This document shows positions 8,243 to 17,488 of a stretch of DNA of 64,000 bases, one piece after another. This DNA is from Frankia alni ACN14a. Its GTDB lineage: Bacteria > Actinomycetota > Actinomycetes > Frankiales > Frankiaceae. The translations under genes and the position numbers were made by a program. Position 1 is the stretch's first letter. Each line of letters begins with the position of its first letter. Location: positions 486,962 to 550,961 of the forward strand of contig NC_008278.1 of assembly GCF_000058485.1 (NCBI RefSeq). Reading direction: 5' to 3'. Below the pieces are notes generated by a model. That model worked only from the letters and a program-made list of their open reading frames with translations. It did not search any database and was not told the origin of the DNA.

Positions 8243-10420
8243 TCATCGGCGGTGGGCCCCCTGGGATGCCGGCCCCAGCGCGATGGCCAGGATCCGCGAG
8301 CCGTTCACCTCGGACACCAACAGATATCCCCGGTAGAACAGGAGGCTCGACGGATAACTGATTGCGGCGTCGAGGGCCCGCTGGCCGTTCCCCGCGTTGC
8401 CAGCCACCCCGGTACCGGCGATGGTCGTGATGATGCCGTGGGTGTCGATCCGCCGGATCCGGTTGACCTGGGGGTCCGCCAGGTAGATGTTGCCGGCGTC
8501 GTCGACCGTCACCCCCGCGCCGACCGTGTGGATCGCCGCCCTGGTGGCCGGTCCGCCGTCGCCGGAGAACCCCATGGTGCCGGTGCCGGCAGCGGTGGTG
8601 ATGATCCCGTGGGTGTCGATCCGACGCACCCGGTTGTTACCCTGGTCGGTCACGTACATGGTGCCCGCGACATCCACCGCGAGGCTCTCGGGCCACTGCA
8701 GCCGGGCGGCGGTCGCAGGCCCGCCGTCGCCGCCGAACCCGTCTCCGCCGGAACCGACGACCGTCGAGATGACCCCGGCGGTGTCGACCTTCCGGATCCG
8801 GTCGTTCGAGCCGTCGCAGATGTACACGTTGCCGGCCCGGTCGACCCACAACGCGCTCGGCTCGTCGAGCATGGCCTGCCGGGCGAGCACACCGTCGCCG
8901 GAGAATCCGCCGATCTTCGGGCCGTTCTCCCCGGAGAACCCGAACACCCCGGTGCCGGCGAAGGTGGTGATCACTCCGGCCGGGTTCACCCGCCGGACCC
9001 GCTGGTTGCCCTGGTCGGAGATGTAGATGTCGCCGGCGGCGTCGACGGCGATGCCCGCGGGATCGGCGAGCTCCGCCCGGATGGCCGGACCGCCGTCGCC
9101 GGTGAACCCCCTGATGCCGTTGCCGGCCACGGTCGTGACGACGCCGTCGCGGTCGACCCGGCGGACCCGCTGGTTGCTCTTGTCGACGATGTAGAGGTTG
9201 CCGGCGGTGTCGACGGCCATCGCGTCCGGCTTGTTCAACCCGGCGCCGGCGGCCCGGCCGCCGTCGCCGGAGAACCCGTCGTTTCCCGTGCCGACGGCCC
9301 CCCCGATCTGCCCGACCGCCAGCGTCCTCGGTACCCAGGCCGGCAGCGGTTCGGGTCCGGAGCCGCGGGTGGCCGCGAACGTGATCCCGCCGGCGGCAGC
9401 CAGCACGACGACGATGGCGGCCGGGAGCCAGACCCGCCGGCGCGGCCGGCGACGGTGTTCCCCCGTCCCGTCCGAACCCCACCCGTCGACCCCGGTCCCG
9501 TCGGCGGCGGCGGGGATCCGGGACCGGCGTGGGCGATGCCGGGTCGGCTCGCGCAGCTCGTCGGGCAGGTGCAGGACGATCCCGGTGCCGGCGGTCCAGT
9601 CCCGGCCATACGCCTGGCGCGCGGCCAGCGCGAGCGCGTGGCCGAAGACCCGGGCGTTCGGCTGGCGCTGTTGCGGCTGTTTGGCCAGCGCCCGCATCAC
9701 CACCCGGGCAACCGGTTCGGGCACTCCCGGCGGCGGTGCCGGCATGACCTCCTGGTGGTGGCGGAACAGGTCGGTGATGGACAGCCCCGGGCCGTACATC
9801 GGCCCCCCGGTGAGCTGCTCGTAGAGCAGCACCCCGAGCGAGTACAGGTCGGTCGCGGGGCTCAGCCGCCCGCCGAGGATCTGCTCGGGGGCCATGTACC
9901 GGCCGGTGCCCACCACCCGGCTGGCGGTGGACGCGGTGCCGTCGAAGATCTTCGCGATGCCGAAGTCGGTGAGCTTCGGCTGACCGGCCACGGTGAACAG
10001 GACGTTGTCCGGTTTCACGTCCCGGTGCAGCACCCCGGCCTCGTGGGCGGCGGCGAGCCCGTCGGCGACGGCCAGGGCGACGGCGCAGGCGGACTGCTGG
10101 CCGAGCTGCTGCCGGGTGAGGGTACCGCCGGAGAGCACCTCCATCACCAGCAGGCAGAGGTCGCCGTGATCGACGTAGTCGTAGATCTGCACGATGTGCG
10201 GATGTTCGAGCCGGCCCAGCAGCCGGGCCTCGGTGCGAAACCCGGCGGCCACGTCGGGCCGGCCGGCGGCGGCGGTCGACAGCACCTTGATGGCGACGTC
10301 GCGGCCGAGGTCCAGATGCCGGCCGGCGAGGACCAGCCCGTAGCCGCCGGAACCCAGCTCCTCTCCCACCGTGTAGCCGGGCAGGGCGGCGACCACCCGG
10401 TCACGGTCGATCACTGGCAC
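8243..10420 (-). CDS. Ser/Thr protein kinase with NHL beta-propeller (PknD-like) 2
   Basis: 725 residues with the same layout as its neighbours: kinase domain with GSGGYG P-loop, VAIK, HRDVKPDN, DFG and APE motifs; basic linker; single membrane helix (AAIVVVLAAAGGITFAA); and a six-unit NHL propeller (for example AGIAVDAAGDIYISDQGNQR). All catalytic residues are present. The start is GTG at 10418-10420 (MPVIDRDRV), matching the N-termini of the other two kinases. The gene ends 34 bases before kinase 1 and begins 7 bases after kinase 3 ends, so the three form an operon read leftward. The propellers probably sense an extracytoplasmic cue; the targets are unknown. Confidence 0.93.
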   Translation of the reverse strand: MPVIDRDRVVAALPGYTVGEELGSGGYGLVLAGRHLDLGRDVAIKVLSTAAAGRPDVAAGFRTEARLLGRLEHPHIVQIYDYVDHGDLCLLVMEVLSGGTLTRQQLGQQSACAVALAVADGLAAAHEAGVLHRDVKPDNVLFTVAGQPKLTDFGIAKIFDGTASTASRVVGTGRYMAPEQILGGRLSPATDLYSLGVLLYEQLTGGPMYGPGLSITDLFRHHQEVMPAPPPGVPEPVARVVMRALAKQPQQRQPNARVFGHALALAARQAYGRDWTAGTGIVLHLPDELREPTRHRPRRSRIPAAADGTGVDGWGSDGTGEHRRRPRRRVWLPAAIVVVLAAAGGITFAATRGSGPEPLPAWVPRTLAVGQIGGAVGTGNDGFSGDGGRAAGAGLNKPDAMAVDTAGNLYIVDKSNQRVRRVDRDGVVTTVAGNGIRGFTGDGGPAIRAELADPAGIAVDAAGDIYISDQGNQRVRRVNPAGVITTFAGTGVFGFSGENGPKIGGFSGDGVLARQAMLDEPSALWVDRAGNVYICDGSNDRIRKVDTAGVISTVVGSGGDGFGGDGGPATAARLQWPESLAVDVAGTMYVTDQGNNRVRRIDTHGIITTAAGTGTMGFSGDGGPATRAAIHTVGAGVTVDDAGNIYLADPQVNRIRRIDTHGIITTIAGTGVAGNAGNGQRALDAAISYPSSLLFYRGYLLVSEVNGSRILAIALGPASQGAHRR

Positions 10421-10427
10421 GGGCTGC

Positions 10428-12974
10428 TCACCCTCTCGTGGACGCGGGCGTCGAGGGGAGGGGATGCGACGGCACCACCACCCGGATCCGCCCGCTGGCC
10501 CGGTCGGAGAAGAACACGTTGCCCTCGTGGTCGACGCCGACAGCGCCGTCCGGCCGGCCCAGCTCGGCGTTGCCCGCCAGGCCGCCGTCCCCGGCGGAGC
10601 CGGGGCGGCCGGAGCCGGCGAGGGTGGTGATGATGCCGTGGGTGTCGACTTTGCGGATGCGGCTGTTCCCCCGGTCGGTGATGTAGAGGTTGCCGACGGC
10701 GTCCACCGCGATGCCGCGGGGATCCTGCAGGGACGCCTTCACCGCCGGGCCGCCGTCGCCGGCGAAACCGCGCAACCTGTTGCCGGCGACGGTGGTGATG
10801 ACGCCGTGGGTGTCGACCTTGCGGATGCGGGAGTTGTCGGTGTCGGCGATGTAGACATCGCCCGCGGCGTCCGCGGCGACGCCGAACGGGACGTCGAGGA
10901 GGGCATCCGTCGCCGGGCCGCCGTCGCCGAACGAACCCCGGCCGCTGGATCCGGCGAAGGTGCTGATGATGCCGCGGGCGTCGACCTTGCGGATCCGGTT
11001 CTCGCCCTGGTCGGCGATGAACAGGTCACCGGCGTCGTCCGTGGCGACCGCGGTCGGGAAGGACAACGGGGCCGCGAGCGCCGGGCCGCCGTCGCCGGCG
11101 CCGGCGCCGGAGTAGCCGACGGGGTCGCCGACGATGAAGTGGTCATTGATCCCGGCGACGGTGGTGATGATCCCCCTCGGGTCGACCCGGCGGATGCGGT
11201 GGTTGAGCCTGTCGGCGATGTAGAGGTCGCCGCGGTTGTCCAGCGCGATCCCCGCCGGCTGGTCGAGTTGGGCGGCCACGGCCGGGCCGCCGTCGCCGGA
11301 GAACCCCGCGACGCCGGTGCCCGCGATGGTCGTGATAACCCCGGCGGCGTTGATCCGCATCACCCGGTTGCTGCCGAAGTCGGCGAAGTACAGGTTGCCG
11401 AACGCGTCGGCGGTGAGGCCGAACGGATCAGCGAGACTGGTCCGCAGCGCGAGCGCGCCATCGACGGGGCTGCCCCTGGCTCCGGTGCCGGCAACCGGCA
11501 GGATCCGGGCCCCCGGATCGCTGGTGACCTGCGGTGATCTCGGCGTCGGGAGTGTTCCGGAGACGGCCGGCCGCGACACCGGTGACGAGGAGCCGCCCCA
11601 GGTCAGATAGAGGCTCGTCGCCGCGACCAGGGCCAGCACGCCGGTGGCGGCCGCCGCCGGTCGGCGCCATCGGCGGCGCACACGCGTCGGCGGGTCGGCG
11701 CGGGACACCTCGCCCGCCGACCCGTCGGACGCCGGACCACCGGATTCCGACCCGTCGACTCCCGACCCGTCGGACGCCGGGCCACCGGATTCTGGACCGT
11801 CGACGCCCGAACCGTCGACGCCCGAACCGTCGACGCCCGAACCGTCGGCCCCCGAACCGCCCGAGCCCGGGTCCGCACCGCCCGGCTGGGGTGGAGATGC
11901 CAGGACGCCTGCCGGGCCGAGGCCGCCGCCGTCCCCCGACTCGGCCCCGTACCAGGGCACCGCCGCCGATCCATCCGGGCCGTACGCCGGCATCGGCATC
12001 GGCGGCGGTGTCCCCACCCGGCGGGTCAGGTCGGCATCCGCCGTGACCCCGGCCGCGACGGTGGTCGCGGGCCCCGCGGCGGTCGCGGTCGCCGTCGGGG
12101 GATCCCCGGCGTCCTCGATGATCCGAACGACGACGCCGGCGCGGTGCAGCCAGTTGGGCCCGTACACGACCCGGGCGGCGGCGGCGAGGTCGGCGGCGAA
12201 GGCGCGGGCGGACGGGGGCCGGGCCGCCGGATCCTTCGCCAGGGCGCGCAGCACCACCCGGCCGATCGGCTCGGGCACGGTGACGGGAACCGGCGCCGGC
12301 ACCTCGCAGTGGTGGCGCAGCAGCTCCGGGACCGACAGCTCCGGCGGGAACAGCGGGCCGCCGGTCATCAGCTCGTACAGGGTCACACCGAGGGCGTACA
12401 GGTCGGTCGCCGGGCCGAGCGCGGCCTCGCGGATCTGCTCGGGGGCCATGTACCGGGGAGTGCCGATGACACCGCGGGCGACGGTCGCCGGGTCGTCGAA
12501 CATCCTGGCGATGCCGAAGTCGGTCAGCTTGGGCTGGCCGGCGGTGGTGAACAGGATGTTGTCCGGCTTGATGTCCCGGTGCAGCACGCCGAGCCCGTGC
12601 GCCTGCACGAGCGCGTCCGCGACAGCGAGGCCGACCGCGCAGGCGTCGGGCCCGGACAGGTGCTGGCGGGTCAGGCTGCCGCCGGAGAGCAGCTCCATCA
12701 CCAGCAGGCGGACGTCGCCGCGCGAGACGAAGTCATAGACCTGGGCGATGTGCGGATGGTCAAGCCGGCTCAGCAGGCGGCCCTCGGTGCGGAAGTCCTC
12801 CGTCGCGCTCTCCCCGTGGACCGCCCGCAGCGAGAGGATCTTGATGGCGACGTCGCGGTTGAGCGGATGGTGATGCCCGGCGAGCACCCGGCCGTACCCG
12901 CCCATCCCAAGTTCCCGACCGACGGTGTAGTCGGGCAGCGCGGCGATGACGCTGTCACGGTCGACTGCCGGCAT
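10428..12974 (-). CDS. Ser/Thr protein kinase with NHL beta-propeller (PknD-like) 3
   Basis: 848 residues and first gene of the kinase operon. The kinase domain has GMGGYG, VAIK, HRDIKPDN, DFG and APE. The linker carries a low-complexity run of GSGVD and GGPASD units coded by about 15-bp DNA repeats (roughly 11720-11860). One membrane helix (AAATGVLALVAATSLYLTW) precedes six NHL repeats (for example RGIAVDAVGNLYITDRGNSR). I chose ATG 12972-12974 (MPAVDRDSV) because GAGGAGAGGAC lies directly upstream and the N-terminus then matches both paralogues. The repeat-bearing linker is the main difference from them and may vary in length between strains. Confidence 0.93.
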   Translation of the reverse strand: MPAVDRDSVIAALPDYTVGRELGMGGYGRVLAGHHHPLNRDVAIKILSLRAVHGESATEDFRTEGRLLSRLDHPHIAQVYDFVSRGDVRLLVMELLSGGSLTRQHLSGPDACAVGLAVADALVQAHGLGVLHRDIKPDNILFTTAGQPKLTDFGIARMFDDPATVARGVIGTPRYMAPEQIREAALGPATDLYALGVTLYELMTGGPLFPPELSVPELLRHHCEVPAPVPVTVPEPIGRVVLRALAKDPAARPPSARAFAADLAAAARVVYGPNWLHRAGVVVRIIEDAGDPPTATATAAGPATTVAAGVTADADLTRRVGTPPPMPMPAYGPDGSAAVPWYGAESGDGGGLGPAGVLASPPQPGGADPGSGGSGADGSGVDGSGVDGSGVDGPESGGPASDGSGVDGSESGGPASDGSAGEVSRADPPTRVRRRWRRPAAAATGVLALVAATSLYLTWGGSSSPVSRPAVSGTLPTPRSPQVTSDPGARILPVAGTGARGSPVDGALALRTSLADPFGLTADAFGNLYFADFGSNRVMRINAAGVITTIAGTGVAGFSGDGGPAVAAQLDQPAGIALDNRGDLYIADRLNHRIRRVDPRGIITTVAGINDHFIVGDPVGYSGAGAGDGGPALAAPLSFPTAVATDDAGDLFIADQGENRIRKVDARGIISTFAGSSGRGSFGDGGPATDALLDVPFGVAADAAGDVYIADTDNSRIRKVDTHGVITTVAGNRLRGFAGDGGPAVKASLQDPRGIAVDAVGNLYITDRGNSRIRKVDTHGIITTLAGSGRPGSAGDGGLAGNAELGRPDGAVGVDHEGNVFFSDRASGRIRVVVPSHPLPSTPASTRG

Positions 12975-13278
12975 GTCCTCTCCTCGGCCGCGTCCCCAGC
13001 ACCACGTCGTCCATGTCCGGCGCACGCTGGCCCGCGCGAAGTTGCGCCTACTTTCCGTCCGCTACCCCAAGAGGGGACCACACCATGACACAACGGATCT
13101 CCGCGCGCACGGGACGCTTGTCGCCTGTTTGCCACTCCCACGCGTGCCTGCGGCCGGCTGCCGGGGGGACGGGCGGCGATGGCGCCGGGATGCCGCCAGA
13201 CCGGCACGGCGGTCAGACGGCGGTCAGGATGACGCCTGGGCCGCCACGCCTTGGCCCAAGATCGAGCATCGCCAACCG

Positions 13279-13384
13279 GGTGAGCGAGCGTTTCGCGCTG
13301 GTCAGGCGAGTGACACCGTCCAGGCGCCGTACTCGCGGGCCACGTCGGTCACCGTCAGGGTGGTCAAGGTGCCCGACCGTGTTG
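13279..13384 (-). repeat. Segment duplicated at 5369-5463
   Basis: Second copy of the tail-coding segment (DVAREYGAWTVSLA then stop on the minus strand). It has an extra ~9 bases (GTGGTCAAG region) relative to the copy at 5.4 kb. Here the frame continues upstream into an Ala/Thr/Pro-rich fragment reading AWFDGYADTQPEPPTPELLE, which I do not recognise. Confidence 0.75.
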
Positions 13385-13694
13385 GGCTGTGCGTGCTCAG
13401 AGCCTGATCGAGCGGGGTGATCAGCATGTCCTCGAGGGCGGAGCCGATGCTGTGGTCGTCGAGGTGTAGGTCGGCGAGGCGGATGAACAGCTCCAGGAGT
13501 TCCGGGGTCGGGGGTTCGGGCTGCGTGTCGGCGTAGCCGTCGAACCAGGCGCCGGGGTGGTGCAGCTTCGCGGGGGTGGCGTCGGCGCTGGGCGTCGTCG
13601 TGGCGGGGGTCGTCATGGCGGGGGTCGTCATGGCGGCGGCCATGAGCCGTGCCGCCGCGGCCGGGCCGTTGGTCCGCGCGGCCGTCCGGACCGC

Positions 13695-13862
13695 TCCGCG
13701 AAGGCGCTGAGGGCGGTGCGGCCGGATCGTCCGGCAATGGCTGCGCCGAGCGTGTCGGCCCATTCGCCGAGCGCGAGCATCGCCACGCGCTCCTGCAGGT
13801 CGGCAAGCCCCCGGATGTGGGTGTAAAGGCTGGCGTCGCGGACGCCAAAGCGCTCGGGGGGA
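13695..13862 (-). pseudogene. TetR-family regulator fragment
   Basis: The minus strand reads ERFGVRDASLYTHIRGLADL followed by QERVAMLALGEWADTLG, the end of a TetR helix-turn-helix and the start of its ligand domain. The N-terminal helices are missing. The fragment breaks off exactly beside the lone CRISPR repeat (13865-13892) and loses similarity again near 13695. It is not functional. Confidence 0.6.
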
Positions 13863-13864
13863 TC

Positions 13865-13892
13865 GTCGTCCCCGCCCGCGCGGGGATCTTTC
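13865..13892 (+). repeat. Orphan CRISPR repeat
   Basis: Matches the 28-base repeat of array 1 (26142-31841) at 27 of 28 positions, including GTCGTCCCCG, the CCCCGC/GCGGGG stem with its CCGC loop, and the ATCTT of the tail. The one mismatch is T for C at position 27. No second copy lies within 61 bases on either side, so it is solitary, 12.2 kb from the nearest array. It sits at the junction between a TetR fragment and a transposase fragment. Confidence 0.9.
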
Positions 13893-13924
13893 CACCCCCC
13901 GAGGGGCGTCGCCGCAGCCGGTCC

Positions 13925-14094
13925 AACCCCGACGGCGACGCCGGCCTCGCCATCTGCCCGCTCGCCGTCCCGACCAGCAGCTCCCCGCCGGTCAGCCCCG
14001 GCGCCGGCTGTTTGACCGGGCCGACCCGCTCGTCGAGCGTCTCGACGACACCGAGCCGGTCGACCAGCTCGGCCACCGCGGCCAGTCCCGTCAC
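13925..14094 (-). pseudogene. Transposase N-terminal fragment (IS1380-like)
   Basis: The minus strand begins with TGLAAVAELVDRLGVVETLD, followed by GELLVG, resembling the N-terminus of IS1380-type transposases. After about 55 codons the similarity ends at SGLDRLRR, next to the orphan CRISPR repeat. The catalytic domain is absent. The family call rests on the N-terminus alone. Confidence 0.5.
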
Positions 14095-14306
14095 CCGACC
14101 CGCAGCCGGCGAACTCGGGCTTGCCGCGGCGGGAGACCCGCCGCCGGGGGGTCATGTCCACGGCGGCAGGTCGGCTGCGGTGCCCGGCTGTCTGGCAGAT
14201 GCCTACCGGTTGCGGTGTGGGCTCCGATGGCCAGCGGCTTGACGGCCAGGCTCCGGGGTCAGCGGTCCTGAGGGTCAGCGGTCCTGAGGGTCAGTGGTCC
14301 TGAGGG

Positions 14307-15296
14307 TCAGTGGCGAGGCGTCGGAGCCGCGCTGGCCCCGAGACCGAGGCCGTTCGGTCCGGCACTGGCGCCGACACCGGCTCCTGGCACGGTGGCGCCG
14401 AGACCCACGCCGCTTTGCCCCGTCTGCGCGCCCACCCCGGTGCCCGGCGCGCTGGCACCGAGACCGAGGCCGCCCGGTCCGGCACTGGCGCCGACACCCG
14501 CGCCCGGCGCGGTGGCGCCAACACCCGTGCCGCTTTGCCCCGCCTGGGCGCCCACCCCGGTGCCCGCTCCGACGCGAGCGCCGGCCCCGGCGCTACCCGG
14601 CCCCGCGGTCGCGCCCACCGCCGCGTTCGGCCCCACTGCGGCGCCGGCCCCGACACCGCCCGGGTCGAGACGGGTATCGGCCTGCGCGCCCGGTGCGACC
14701 GTGGCGTCGACCTGAGCCTGTAGTGCCCGCACGCAGAAGGGGCCTACCTTGTCGCGACCGCCGGCTGCGGTGACCAGGGCAGTCATACCCGGGGAGTCAA
14801 GAGCCGTGCTGGCGCCGCTCGCCGCGGTCGCCGTGTAGGTGTGGCACAGCGCGAGCAGCGACGCCGAGACGGCGGCGCCGGGGCTCGCCACGGCGACCAC
14901 CGGGGTGGTCACCGTGGCGGACGGCGTACCCGTGGCCGACACGGTGCGGCCGCCTCCACCGGTGAGCGGGAGTACTCCGGTGCTGGCGGCCACGGCAGCG
15001 CCGCTGAGGACGGTGGCTCCGACCGCTGCGGCGGCGATCTTCGCGGTCAGGGCGTTCGCGAGCATCAACTTCAACATCGATTTTCTCCGCGGCTGGGGGA
15101 CGTGAACGAGACGCGCCTCCCGGAAGGCGGCCACCGCCGCCTCCTCACCGTCGAGCTCCCCGTCGCGGGCCGGAGCGGACGCGGCGGCAAGCAGATCGGC
15201 AAGGGGATCCGTACCGATCCCGGCGTTGACCGGGTCGCCGCGAAGCAGCCGCTCCGCATCGACCCGACCGTCCGGACGAGGTCGGTATGTGCTCAT
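14307..15296 (-). CDS. Membrane-anchored Gly/Ala-rich protein, partner of the ECF sigma factor
   Basis: 329 residues. Residues 1-70 are cytoplasmic-type, then one membrane helix (AKIAAAAVGATVLSGAAVAA, about 80-100). An outside region follows with two cysteines (LLALCHTY and GPFCVRAL), then a long Gly/Ala tail. The tail contains two near-identical 40-residue units (GTGVGAQxGQSG to GLGLGAS), coded by about 120-bp DNA repeats near 14313-14555. ATG at 15294-15296 has GAAGGACGTGAG upstream. It lies 82 bases downstream of an ECF sigma gene in the same direction. This suggests an anti-sigma or sigma-regulated surface role, but no zinc-finger anti-sigma motif is visible. No named family is recognised. 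Confidence 0.75.
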   Translation of the reverse strand: MSTYRPRPDGRVDAERLLRGDPVNAGIGTDPLADLLAAASAPARDGELDGEEAAVAAFREARLVHVPQPRRKSMLKLMLANALTAKIAAAAVGATVLSGAAVAASTGVLPLTGGGGRTVSATGTPSATVTTPVVAVASPGAAVSASLLALCHTYTATAASGASTALDSPGMTALVTAAGGRDKVGPFCVRALQAQVDATVAPGAQADTRLDPGGVGAGAAVGPNAAVGATAGPGSAGAGARVGAGTGVGAQAGQSGTGVGATAPGAGVGASAGPGGLGLGASAPGTGVGAQTGQSGVGLGATVPGAGVGASAGPNGLGLGASAAPTPRH

Positions 15297-15378
15297 CTCA
15301 CGTCCTTCAGCGTCGAAGTCCTCGCCGGTGTTACACCCGACCGAAACCCGTGGTCATCGCTGCACGCCGATATCCCGA

Positions 15379-16161
15379 TCATGTTCGTCTGCTCCTGGCC
15401 GACCGGTCCTGCTGATCCCCTCGCGCACCGAGGTGTTCGACCGCACCGAGCTGTTCGGCGAGCCTGCGCAACCCCCGATGCGCCGCGGTACGCACCGCAC
15501 CGGCCCGCTTGCCCAGGACCCGTCCCGCGGTCTTCGCGTCCAACCCCATCACCACCCGCAGCAGCACCGCCTCGGCCTGGTCCAACGGCAGGCCCGCGAT
15601 CAGACGCAGGGCCGCCTCAGTGGACATCGCCTCCAACGCTTCGCCTGCGGTGTCGTCAGGGCCGGCCAGCTGCGCCGTCACCAGCTCGACCGGGACGTCC
15701 TCCCGCTGGCGGCGACCCCGTCTGCGCAGGTGGTCGAGCGCCCGGTGACGCGCGATCGTGGCCGCCCAGCCGCGGAAACCATCGGCGTCCCCGCGGAACG
15801 TCGGCAGGTCACGAGCAATCTGCAGCCACGCCTCGGAGGCGACATCCTCCGCGTCGTCGCCCACCAGTACCCGCAGGTATCGCAGCAGACCCGGCTGGAC
15901 CGTCCGGTAGATCAGCCGGAAGGACGCCTCGTCTCCCCGCTGCGCTCCGCTGACCGCCGAGGAGAGATCCGGCTCCGTGGTGGGAGGAGGATCGGTGTCG
16001 GGGCCGTCTCGGAACGGGGTACTGGCGCCGCCGAAGGTACGCCTGATCGGTGTCGGCGGAGCCGGTATCACCGGTACGCCGGCGGCGGTGGGCACCGACT
16101 CCGCGGTGGCCGGCAACTGTCGCGGAATCCCACGGGTTGCGGCCTCACCACCTGCGCTCAT
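15379..16161 (-). CDS. ECF-type RNA polymerase sigma factor
   Basis: 260 residues. After a Pro/Thr-rich N-terminal extension, region 2 is clear (RLIYRTVQPGLLRYLRVLVG, DDAEDVASEAWLQIARDL, FRGWAATIARHRALDHLRR). Region 4 follows (LPLDQAEAVLLRVVMGLDAK, AGAVRTAAHRGLRRLAEQL). It should direct RNA polymerase to a small regulon. I chose ATG 16159-16161 (MSAGGEAATRG) with GCGGAG just upstream; the frame stays open for 32 more codons, but that part (with MSAGCHCAVNS) looks like fused debris. The next gene, 82 bases downstream, encodes a one-helix membrane protein that may regulate it. Confidence 0.88.
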   Translation of the reverse strand: MSAGGEAATRGIPRQLPATAESVPTAAGVPVIPAPPTPIRRTFGGASTPFRDGPDTDPPPTTEPDLSSAVSGAQRGDEASFRLIYRTVQPGLLRYLRVLVGDDAEDVASEAWLQIARDLPTFRGDADGFRGWAATIARHRALDHLRRRGRRQREDVPVELVTAQLAGPDDTAGEALEAMSTEAALRLIAGLPLDQAEAVLLRVVMGLDAKTAGRVLGKRAGAVRTAAHRGLRRLAEQLGAVEHLGARGDQQDRSARSRRT

Positions 16162-16657
16162 CTCCGCGCTCTCGCTCACCGCGCAGATGATGGAGCCCCA
16201 TCTGAACGGCCATCGCAGGAGGGCACTGTTGACAGCGCAGTGGCACCCAGCCGACACGTTCGGCTTCCATCATGGCGAGGACCCGCCCGAGACGTTCTGG
16301 AAGGGCTGCAGGACGGCGGAGCGGGTGAGGTCGCTGGCCTTCACCTCGTCGATTGCCAGCTCGCGCAGCGTGTCGCTGTGGCCCACCGGAACGGTGACCA
16401 GCCCCGACCGGCCGGTGGCCCGGGAGGCCGCCGTCCCGCCCCGGTCGTCCCATGCCATGGTCCCGAGATGCTCGGCGGCAAGTGCCATCGCAACGTTGTT
16501 GATGCCCACTCCGCGTCGGACAGATCGGCGGGATACGGGTCAGAACGAGGCATGACCCGACCGTCGCGACCCCAGCCCCACCGATCACCCCAACACGCCA
16601 GCCCCCCAGCCCGACGACCACAATCAACACAGAAGAATCAAGATCCAATACAGTCAC
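16162..16657. other. Remnant-bearing gap, including an IS5-type transposase start
   Basis: No intact gene. At 16500-16553 on the minus strand the sequence reads MPRSDPYPADLSDAEWA, the usual start of IS5-family transposases, then it breaks off. A 79-codon minus-strand frame (16270-16509) reading GHSDTLRELAIDEVKASDL is a fragment I cannot identify. Confidence 0.5.
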
Positions 16658-17488
16658 TCAGTGAGCGAAAGCCTCGGTACCGAGCACTCGGAGCAGGTCG
16701 AGGCGGCTGGCGTCCTGACTGCCCGGCTCGGCGGAGTAGACGATGATTCGGAGAGCGCTTCCGGGGGTTTGTAGAACATCGCTGTCAAGCGTGAGGTGAC
16801 CGACGTGAGGCTGCTCGATGCGTTTGCGGGCGGTTTGATGCCGGACGGGGCGACCGGCGATCCACCTACTCACGAAGTCGGTGCTGCGGGTGCGAAGTTC
16901 GTTTACCAGTTGCCGCACACCAGGGTCGTGAGGATATTCGATGGAGGCTACTCGAAGATCGGCTACCAGGGCATCGCGAAAGGCGTCACGTTCGGGCGGG
17001 GCCAACGCGACCCGAGACGGAGTGTCGGTGAACTCGTGCCAGATCAGGTTGCGGCTTCGGCCGAGCAAAGCGCCCGGGTCGCCGAGAAGCGCGGCCCACA
17101 GGCGGTTCCAGCGCAGCAGCCACCAGTCGACGGAGTAGACGGCGACTGGCCAGTCGTCGAGGCGCTGGAGTAGACGCTCGATTCCGGACGGAATTTCGGT
17201 GCTGACCGCGCCTTTCGGTATAGCGAGACCGGCGGCTTGGTGCAGCAAGGCGGCGTCGTCCTCGGCCAGGCGCAGCGCTCGGCACAGCGCCGCGACCACT
17301 TGCGGTGAGGGCCGAGCCGCCCTGCCCTGCTCCAGCTGCACCAGATAGTCCACCGAGAGACCGGCTAGCGCGGCGAGTTCCTCGCGGCGCAGTCCCGGCG
17401 AGCGCCGGTTCGTTTCGATCGCGCCGACGAACGCTGGACTGGTGCGGTCCCGCCATCCGCGCAGCAGCAACCCGAACTCACTCGACAC
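16658..17488 (-). CDS. HTH regulator with MmyB-like ligand domain
   Basis: 276 residues. An XRE-type helix-turn-helix occupies residues about 10-75 (LRREELAALAGLSVDYLVQL, EQGRAARPS). A C-terminal MmyB-like, PAS-related ligand domain follows (VAVYSVDWWLLRWNRLWAAL, RNLIWHEF). Members of this family commonly regulate an adjacent, divergent oxidoreductase gene. That is the arrangement here, with an SDR starting 104 bases away on the plus strand. GTG at 17486-17488 is used (MSSEFGLLLRGWRD, a typical N-terminus). A truncated relative of its C-terminus lies at 919-1012. Confidence 0.9.
   Translation of the reverse strand: MSSEFGLLLRGWRDRTSPAFVGAIETNRRSPGLRREELAALAGLSVDYLVQLEQGRAARPSPQVVAALCRALRLAEDDAALLHQAAGLAIPKGAVSTEIPSGIERLLQRLDDWPVAVYSVDWWLLRWNRLWAALLGDPGALLGRSRNLIWHEFTDTPSRVALAPPERDAFRDALVADLRVASIEYPHDPGVRQLVNELRTRSTDFVSRWIAGRPVRHQTARKRIEQPHVGHLTLDSDVLQTPGSALRIIVYSAEPGSQDASRLDLLRVLGTEAFAH

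Larger units (their letters stand above)
13026..14306. other. Mosaic pseudogene region upstream of the kinase operon
   Basis: About 1.3 kb without an intact gene. It contains the duplicated DVAREYGAW segment, an unrecognised minus-strand fragment (to about 13640) with three in-frame copies of an ATGACGACCCCCGCC-type 15-mer, a TetR fragment, a lone CRISPR repeat and a transposase N-terminal fragment. These pieces abut without spacers, as expected after several deletions or recombinations. The promoter of the kinase operon should lie in 12975-13200, but I cannot define it. Confidence 0.6.

Noticed and set aside
8252..10630. Plus-strand frame of nearly 800 codons opposite kinase 2
   Set aside because: A shadow of the kinase gene, rich in Arg/Gly/Pro, without domains. 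The minus strand has all kinase motifs.
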